From assembly GCA_027623585.1 (NCBI GenBank), contig JAQBVK010000070.1:1-9647 (forward strand): a DNA stretch of 9,647 bases. Reading direction: 5' to 3'. The DNA comes from Planctomycetota bacterium (GTDB lineage Bacteria; Planctomycetota; UBA1135). Numbering within the stretch: the stretch's first letter is position 1; each line of letters starts with the position of its first letter. Below the pieces are notes generated by a model. It saw only the letters and a program-made list of their open reading frames with translations. It made no database searches and was not told the origin of the DNA. Of this stretch, positions 9,475 through 9,647 are shown piece after piece. Both the position numbers and the translations under genes were made by a program.

Positions 9475-9647
9475 ATGTCTCGCATCGGAACCTGCCTGCA
9501 GTGCGGACAACGCTACGGCGACATCCCCGACTCGCTCACCGCGACGCACGTGAAGTGCAAGAGTTGCGACGGAGTGGTCGAAACCCCGCCGATCGCTGCC
9601 GCAACACCCTCCGCTCCGGTGGCGCCGCCCGCGCCGGCCATCCAAGC
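9475..9647 (+). CDS. Zinc-ribbon protein of unknown function (3' end beyond window)
   Basis: Only the first 57 codons are visible and I do not recognise a specific gene. The N-terminus forms a small zinc ribbon with two CxxC knuckles: Cys7 and Cys10 (TCLQCGQRYGDIP), then Cys28 and Cys31 (VKCKSCDG), 17 residues apart. This layout, with an aromatic and an IP between the knuckles, resembles the MJ0042-type zinc-ribbon found at the N-terminus of many bacterial proteins, which probably bind a partner or nucleic acid; the function is generally unknown. From residue 37 the chain turns into a Pro/Ala-rich linker (PPIAAATPS, then APVAPPAPA), which suggests a tether to a further domain or a membrane helix outside the window. 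The start is supported by GAGGA six bases upstream. It is divergent from uvrB, and nothing seen ties it to repair. The reality of the gene is more certain than its role. Confidence 0.8.
   Translation, partial: MSRIGTCLQCGQRYGDIPDSLTATHVKCKSCDGVVETPPIAAATPSAPVAPPAPAIQ

Overview
This is a compact, GC-rich stretch of bacterial chromosome with seven recognisable genes plus the start of an eighth and no long non-coding gap. No rRNA, tRNA, CRISPR array, insertion sequence or phage gene is visible. The content is mostly core housekeeping: protein export, lipoprotein processing, pyrimidine synthesis, Xer recombination and nucleotide excision repair. The organism is not certain. The TraR/DksA-lspA pairing, the form of the TraR/DksA protein and the terminal zinc-ribbon protein with a Pro/Ala-rich tail suggest to me Planctomycetota or a nearby GC-rich lineage; this rests on recalled family patterns, not on a search.

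Layout. Positions 1-4577 hold a minus-strand gene train, read right to left: a TraR/DksA-family zinc-finger regulator, lspA, pyrD (class 1B) and secA, whose 3' end lies beyond the left edge. lspA overlaps the regulator by 11 bp, pyrD begins 1 base after lspA, and secA begins 22 bases after pyrD, so a single operon is likely. A sigma70-like promoter for it can be proposed at 4617-4646, lying across the start codon of the next gene. A Xer-type tyrosine recombinase (4626-5579, plus strand) is divergent from this operon and convergent with uvrC. Positions 5595-9397 hold uvrB and uvrC on the minus strand, joined by a 4-base GTGA stop/start overlap. A 77-bp divergent spacer then leads to a plus-strand zinc-ribbon protein cut off by the right edge.

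Function. SecA drives preproteins through SecYEG, and LspA removes signal peptides from exported lipoproteins, so two export steps share an operon with a predicted RNA-polymerase-binding regulator and a pyrimidine biosynthesis enzyme. UvrB and UvrC are the damage-loading and dual-incision components of excision repair and are made here from one message. Xer recombinases usually resolve chromosome dimers.

I looked for an undescribed system and did not find a convincing one. The points worth a second look are modest: the gene couplings, an enlarged external segment in LspA, a non-canonical tip in the TraR/DksA protein, the promoter overlapping the xer start, and the unidentified zinc-ribbon protein.
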